Assembly: GCF_014196125.1 (NCBI RefSeq)
Contig: NZ_JACIDA010000002.1
Location: 961,877-1,025,876 of the forward strand
Source: Brevundimonas mediterranea
GTDB taxonomy: Bacteria > Pseudomonadota > Alphaproteobacteria > Caulobacterales > Caulobacteraceae
Length of the DNA stretch: 64,000 bases
Reading direction: 5' to 3'
The notes beneath the pieces were generated by a model, which saw only the letters and a program-made list of their open reading frames with translations, made no database searches and had not been told where the DNA came from. Of this stretch, positions 59,695-64,000 are shown in pieces. Positions within the stretch are counted from its first letter, which is position 1. Every line of letters begins with the position of its first letter. The translations under genes and the position numbers were made by a program.

Positions 59695-60003
59695 ATGACG
59701 AAACGTGTGCTGATCGACGCTGCTCTCGTAGTGAAGAACGTCGTCGTCCTTCGCCAGGCGATTCTCGACGCCTTCGAGGAAGACGACACCATCAGTCTCG
59801 ACCTTGCCGATGAACAGCCCGTCGATCTTTGCGGATTGCAGCTGATCGAGTCTGCGCGGCGCCAGGCCCGGGCGGTCGGCAAGACCCTGGTCCTGGAACG
59901 TCCGGCGACGGAATTTCGGCCAGTGCTCGACGCAGCCGGCTTCCTGACGGACGCCACGGCCGACGATCTCCAGTTCTGGCTTCACCAAGGACCCGCCCAA
60001 TGA
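59695..60003 (+). CDS. STAS-domain protein of the chemotaxis cluster
   Basis: A 102-residue protein from the ATG at 59695 with a G-rich site. A STAS-like fold is suggested by VVVLRQAILDAFEEDDTISLDLADEQPVDLCGLQLIESA read in parts: the strand-helix pattern and the SLDLA strand before a helix. Its stop overlaps the response-regulator start (ATGA). In chemotaxis-like operons of alphaproteobacteria such a STAS gene often comes first. Confidence 0.75.
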   Translation: MTKRVLIDAALVVKNVVVLRQAILDAFEEDDTISLDLADEQPVDLCGLQLIESARRQARAVGKTLVLERPATEFRPVLDAAGFLTDATADDLQFWLHQGPAQ

Positions 60004-60368
60004 CCGCCTCGATCCTCACGGTCGATGACTCGCCCAGCATCCGCGTCGCGCTGAAAATCGCGCTGACCAACGCCGGCTATTCGGTAGCCGAAGCGGTCAA
60101 CGGAGCCGAGGGCATTGAAAAGGCCAAGGCCAGCGCCTTCGACCTGATCATCACCGATCTGAACATGCCCGTCATGGACGGCCTGACCATGATCGAAGAG
60201 ATGCGCCGGATGCCCGATCAGATGGGCGTGCCGATCGTCTTCCTGACCACGGAATCCGACGAAGGATTCAAGGCGCGGGCCAAGGCCGCAGGCGCCACCG
60301 GATGGCTGACAAAGCCCTTCGATCCCGATCAACTGGTGCGTGTGGCCAAGAAGGTGCTGGGACGATGA
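60000..60368 (+). CDS. cheY: CheY-type response regulator
   Basis: A 122-residue single receiver domain with the acidic pair TVDDSPSIRVAL, the phospho-Asp in LIITDLNMPVMDGL, the Thr in VFLTTESDEG and the Lys in GWLTKPFDPDQL. It should be phosphorylated by the CheA encoded next and act on the flagellar motor or another output. It overlaps its neighbours by 4 bases on each side. Confidence 0.92.
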   Translation: MTASILTVDDSPSIRVALKIALTNAGYSVAEAVNGAEGIEKAKASAFDLIITDLNMPVMDGLTMIEEMRRMPDQMGVPIVFLTTESDEGFKARAKAAGATGWLTKPFDPDQLVRVAKKVLGR

Positions 60369-62389
60369 GCGACGAAGCTATCGCCGTTTTCCAGGTTGAG
60401 GCGAGAGAGAACCTGGAGTTGATCGAGCAAGGCCTGCTCGATCTGCTGGACCGACCCGAGGATCGCGATCTGGTGGACGCCGTTTTCCGGGGCCTTCACA
60501 CCCTGAAGGGATCGGGGTCCATGTTCGGCTTCGACGCCCTGGCCGGTTTCACCCATCACTGCGAGACCGCCTTCGACCGCGTCCGCAAGGGCGAGGTGGC
60601 GGCCACGACCGACCTGGTCTCGGCCGTTCTGGCGGCGCGGGATCATATGCGCCGCCTGATGGAGGATCCGACGGGTGATCACGGCGCGGCGGGCGATGTC
60701 CTGCTGGCCGACCTGGAACGGGCTGTGCGCGAAGCGGACGGGAATGCGCCCGTCGCCGCCGCCCCCGTCCAGACGGCCTGGCGCATCCGGTTCGATCTGC
60801 CGTCCCACGCCTTCAAGAACGGCACCAATCCACTGGCGCTGCTGGCCGAGCTTCGCGACCTGGGCGAGGCGCGCGTCGTGGCCGACGTCTCGCGCGTGCC
60901 GCCGTTGAGCCAGATCGAGCCGACCGACCACTATCTGGCCTGGGACGTGACCTTGACCACCGATCAGGGCCGGGGGGCGATCGAGGATGTCTTCATCTTC
61001 GTGATGGACGAAATGAACCTGTCGATCGAGGCTCTTGACGCGTCCAATGCGGACGCGGTCGTTGCGGACCAGACCGGTCCGGCTGAGGTCGTCGCCGAGG
61101 GTCCTTCGATCCTGCCCCAGGCCGCCGCACCGGCTCAGGTCGCCGCGCCGGTCCAGTCTTCCGCCCCCACCGCTCCGGACGCCGCCGAGGCCGGCGTCGC
61201 CAAGACGGCCAAGCCGAGCGAGAGCGTGCGGGTGCCGGCCGATCGCCTGGACGAACTGATGGACCGCGTGGGGGAACTGGTCATCGCCCAGTCCCGCCTG
61301 AGCCAGATCGCCAATTCCGGCGTCGACACAGCCCTGCGCGCCGTCTCGGAAGAGATCGAACGCCTGTCGGGCGAGCTGCGCGACACCATGATGGTGCTGC
61401 GCATGGTGCCGGTGGCGACCCTGTTCGGCCGCTTCCGCCGCCTGGTCCATGACCTGGCCCGCGAGACCGGCAAGGTCATCGAACTGTCGACCGACGGCGA
61501 GACGACCGAGATCGACAAGACCGTCATCGAACGCCTGGCCGACCCGCTGGTCCATCTGATCCGCAACGCCGCCGACCACGGTCTGGAGACCGCCGAAGAT
61601 CGCGCGGCCGCCGGCAAGCCGGCCACCGGCCGCATCCGCCTGTCGGCCCATCAGTCGGGCGGCGAGGTGGTCATCACCATCCGCGACGACGGCCGAGGCA
61701 TCGACCGCGACCGCGTCCGCGCCAAGGCGGAGGCGCAGGGCCTGATCGAGCCCGGCGCCGCACTCAGCGACCACGACCTGCTGCAGATGATCTTCCATCC
61801 CGGCTTCTCGACGGCGGCGGCGGTGACCAATCTGTCCGGCCGCGGCGTCGGCATGGACGTGGTCAAACGCACCATCGAGGCGCTGCGCGGCTCCATCGAC
61901 ATCGCCAGCCGGCCTGGCGAGGGCTCGGAGGTGTCGCTGCGGATCCCGCTGACCCTGGCCATCATCGACGGCCTGCTGGTCCGCGTCGGTCAGGGCCGCT
62001 ACGTCATTCCGCTGGGCGCCGTCGAGGAATGCCTGGAACTGTCGCTGGACGAGGATCTGCGCTCGCGCGGCCGCAGCTTCATCTCGCTGCGCAACAGCCT
62101 GGTGCCCTATCTGCGCCTGCGCGAGATGTTCGAGACCGGCACCCCGCCCGAACTGCACCAGAAGGTCGTGGTCGTCTCGACCGGGACCGAGCGGATCGGC
62201 CTGGTGGTCGATCAGATCATCGGCGACCACCAGACGGTGATCAAGTCGATGTCCAAACTCCATTCCGGCCTGCCGACCTTCTCGGGCGCCACAATCCTGG
62301 GCGACGGCGGCGTGGCCCTGATCCTGGACGTCGGCCACCTGGTCGCCAAGGGCCAGCAGCAGGAGGCGCAGATGCGCGAAGCCATATGA
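60365..62389 (+). CDS. cheA: Chemotaxis histidine kinase CheA
   Basis: A 674-residue protein. The HPt domain has the phospho-His in GLHTLKGSGSMFGF near residue 48. A short P2-like part and an Ala/Pro linker follow. The dimer domain starts VPADRLDELMDRVGELV. The ATPase has LIRNAADHGLE and NLSGRGVGMDVVKRTIE, and the C-terminus is a CheW-like domain (YVIPLGAVEEC). It phosphorylates CheY in response to receptors. The ATG at 60365 overlaps the cheY stop. Confidence 0.95.
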   Translation: MSDEAIAVFQVEARENLELIEQGLLDLLDRPEDRDLVDAVFRGLHTLKGSGSMFGFDALAGFTHHCETAFDRVRKGEVAATTDLVSAVLAARDHMRRLMEDPTGDHGAAGDVLLADLERAVREADGNAPVAAAPVQTAWRIRFDLPSHAFKNGTNPLALLAELRDLGEARVVADVSRVPPLSQIEPTDHYLAWDVTLTTDQGRGAIEDVFIFVMDEMNLSIEALDASNADAVVADQTGPAEVVAEGPSILPQAAAPAQVAAPVQSSAPTAPDAAEAGVAKTAKPSESVRVPADRLDELMDRVGELVIAQSRLSQIANSGVDTALRAVSEEIERLSGELRDTMMVLRMVPVATLFGRFRRLVHDLARETGKVIELSTDGETTEIDKTVIERLADPLVHLIRNAADHGLETAEDRAAAGKPATGRIRLSAHQSGGEVVITIRDDGRGIDRDRVRAKAEAQGLIEPGAALSDHDLLQMIFHPGFSTAAAVTNLSGRGVGMDVVKRTIEALRGSIDIASRPGEGSEVSLRIPLTLAIIDGLLVRVGQGRYVIPLGAVEECLELSLDEDLRSRGRSFISLRNSLVPYLRLREMFETGTPPELHQKVVVVSTGTERIGLVVDQIIGDHQTVIKSMSKLHSGLPTFSGATILGDGGVALILDVGHLVAKGQQQEAQMREAI

Positions 62390-62907
62390 GCACCCAGGCC
62401 GAAATCACCACCGCGCCCGGTTGGACCGGCGCCGAACAGGTCGAGGTCCTGACCTTCGAACTGAACGGAGAACTGTTCGCCCTTCACGCCGTCGGCGTGC
62501 AGGAGATCATGGACCTGGCGCCCGAGACCGTGGTGCCCGGCGCCGGCGCCTTCGCCGGGGCGGTCATCAACTTCCGCGGCAAGGTCATTCCCTTGTCCGA
62601 CCTGCGCGTGGCCTTCGGGCTGGAGCGGGGGGCCGCCACCATCGACAGCCGGATCGTGGTCATCGAGATCGAACTGGCCGGCGAACCGACCCTGGTCGGC
62701 CTTCGCACCGACAAGGTCCATGAAGTCACCACCCTGGCTCGCGCCGACTCGGAGGCGCCGCCCAGCGTCGGCATGCGCTGGCGGCCCGAGTTCATCCAAT
62801 GCCTGGTCAAGCGCGGCGGCGAATTCATCGTCGTTCCCGACCTCCAGGCCATCTTCAACCAGCAGCAGGACGCCCGTCAGCCGGTCACGTCCGCCACCCG
62901 TCATTGA
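62386..62907 (+). CDS. cheW: CheW adaptor protein
   Basis: A 173-residue CheW: EVLTFELNGELFALHAVGVQEI at the start, then VINFRGKVIPLSDLRVAFGL, and GLRTDKVHEVTTL. It links the receptor tip to CheA. It overlaps cheA by 4 bases and precedes the receptor gene by 23. Confidence 0.94.
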   Translation: MSTQAEITTAPGWTGAEQVEVLTFELNGELFALHAVGVQEIMDLAPETVVPGAGAFAGAVINFRGKVIPLSDLRVAFGLERGAATIDSRIVVIEIELAGEPTLVGLRTDKVHEVTTLARADSEAPPSVGMRWRPEFIQCLVKRGGEFIVVPDLQAIFNQQQDARQPVTSATRH

Positions 62908-62930
62908 CCGGCTCTTCGGGGAGATCAGCC

Positions 62931-64000
62931 ATGCGTTTCACCATCAAAGCTAAACTGGCCGCGGGCTTCGGGATGATGATCGTCCTGCTCGTCGGCATCG
63001 CCGGCCTGGGTATCTACAGCCTGGGCAGTCTGAACCAGACAATCACTGATGTGATCGCGGGACCTGCCAAGCGGCTCGAAATTTCGCAAGAAGCCAACAT
63101 ACGTCTGCTCGAGGCGATCCGCGCTGAAAAGAACCTGATCCTGTCGACCTCCGCTGAAAACGCGGAACGCCAGATCGCGCAGGAAGCGGAAGCTCGCGAG
63201 GCCATGGCCGAATTGCTGGCGACCGGCAAGGAAAAGGCGGTTGAGACAGCAAAGCCGGATTGGCAGCGACTGGAAACCCTTCTGGCGAACATGACGACGC
63301 TGCAGGCGCGGATGGCCGAAATGGTCGCCGCCGGTCAGACGGCCGAAGCGGCCGCCCTGTCGTCCGGGGAGGGCCGCAACAACGCCAATGAAATGACCGA
63401 TCTGTTCAAGAAGATCGTGGATCGTAACTCCTCCGCTATGGTCAAGGCCGATGAGGACACGGGCAAGCAATACGCTGACACCCGCAACCTCGTGGTCGTC
63501 CTGACCCTGGCGGCTCTGGCCATCGCCGTGGCCTTCGCCCTGTGGATCGCCCTGGGCATCAGCTCGGGCCTGAGCCGCCTGATGACCGTGGCCGACGCCG
63601 TCGCCGTCGGCGACCTGGACGAGCGGGTCGAGATCAAGTCGAACGACGAGATCAAGGACCTGGTCAACGCCTTCAACAGACTGACGGACAATCTGAAGGC
63701 CACCGCCACCATGGCCGATGAGATCGCCAACGGCGACCTGACGGTCCAGCCCAAGCCGCTGTCGGACAAGGACACGCTGGGCCTTTCGCTGCAGTCCATG
63801 GTGGAGCGCCTGCGCGGCGTGGTCGGCGACGCCCTGTCGGCCGCGGACAACGTCTCCTCGGGCAGCCAGGAGCTGTCGGCCACCTCGGAACAGATGAGCC
63901 AGGGTGCGACCGAACAGGCCGCCGCCGCCGAACAGGCCTCGGCCTCGATGGAAGAGATGGCCGCCAACATCAAGCAGAACGCCGACAACGCGGCCCAGAC
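62931..64000 (+). CDS. Methyl-accepting chemotaxis protein, N-terminal part (3' end outside window)
   Basis: The frame is open from the ATG at 62931 (GGGGAG site) to the right edge, 356 residues. It has a first membrane segment (GMMIVLLVGIAGLGIYSLG), a 4-helix sensor of about 150 residues, a second membrane segment (LVVVLTLAALAIAVAFALWIAL), a HAMP domain with a second HAMP-like stretch (MADEIANGDLTVQPK), and the start of the methylation helices (SGSQELSATSEQMSQGATEQ). The signalling tip lies beyond the window. The ligand is unknown. Confidence 0.92.
   Translation, partial: MRFTIKAKLAAGFGMMIVLLVGIAGLGIYSLGSLNQTITDVIAGPAKRLEISQEANIRLLEAIRAEKNLILSTSAENAERQIAQEAEAREAMAELLATGKEKAVETAKPDWQRLETLLANMTTLQARMAEMVAAGQTAEAAALSSGEGRNNANEMTDLFKKIVDRNSSAMVKADEDTGKQYADTRNLVVVLTLAALAIAVAFALWIALGISSGLSRLMTVADAVAVGDLDERVEIKSNDEIKDLVNAFNRLTDNLKATATMADEIANGDLTVQPKPLSDKDTLGLSLQSMVERLRGVVGDALSAADNVSSGSQELSATSEQMSQGATEQAAAAEQASASMEEMAANIKQNADNAAQ

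Noticed and set aside
60329..62338. A 669-residue open frame on the minus strand
   Set aside because: It is the exact shadow of cheA, whose motifs are complete on the plus strand.

Overview
The window is GC-rich and most likely comes from an alphaproteobacterium of the Caulobacterales type (Brevundimonas-like). The reasons are a GcrA-family regulator, a compact STAS-CheY-CheA-CheW-MCP chemotaxis cluster and an alphaproteobacterial tRNA-Gly. The genus is an inference. From the left edge to about 56.94 kb the DNA reads as the right-hand part of an integrative and conjugative element (ICE). It ends in a tyrosine integrase beside a 3' half of tRNA-Gly(GCC), the probable att site. From there to 64 kb is ordinary chromosome with signalling and chemotaxis genes.

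ICE backbone. 1-6.5 kb holds the end of a strawberry-notch-like helicase, two tandem SSB-like genes, a GcrA-like regulator, a DUF1232 membrane protein, a truncated TraG/VirD4 remnant fused in frame to a foreign N-terminus, a CopG-like gene and trbB. The Trb-type type IV secretion operon resumes at 20.5 kb (trbC, D, E, J, L, F, G, I, traF, a lytic transglycosylase) and ends with three small regulator-like genes at 30.5 kb. No complete coupling protein and no relaxase lie in the window.

Cargo 1 (6.5-20.1 kb) sits between an intact trbB and a second, decayed copy of the trbB 3' end, so it interrupts the trb operon. It carries an overlapping four-gene operon of unknown, partly secreted proteins. 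It also carries a sulfite or oxidative-stress cluster: molybdopterin sulfite dehydrogenase, cytochrome c, TDT-family exporter, LysR regulator, thioredoxin-fold protein, OsmC, malate dehydrogenase, DUF305 protein, beta-propeller protein and metallo-beta-lactamase-fold protein.

Cargo 2 (30.5-51.3 kb) is a dense defence island. It includes a HEPN gene broken by an amber codon, an unknown protein with two HNH/zinc-like modules, a wHTH plus nucleotidyltransferase pair, a SPARTA operon (TIR-APAZ plus short Argonaute) followed by a MerR-like gene, two HEPN-like genes, an ImmA/XRE pair, an Abi-like RNase candidate, a Gabija-type OLD plus UvrD pair and an AbiE toxin-antitoxin pair.

Cargo 3 (51.4-55.4 kb) is a mercury-resistance module (merC, merR, merT, merP, merA) with two strong MerR-type promoters and a third degenerate one. 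A relic of the integrase 3' end lies on its left and the intact integrase on its right. The right borders of cargo 1 and cargo 3 share a 35-bp sequence with a 19-bp identical core. Together with the duplicated gene ends, this suggests the element was assembled by recombination between related elements.
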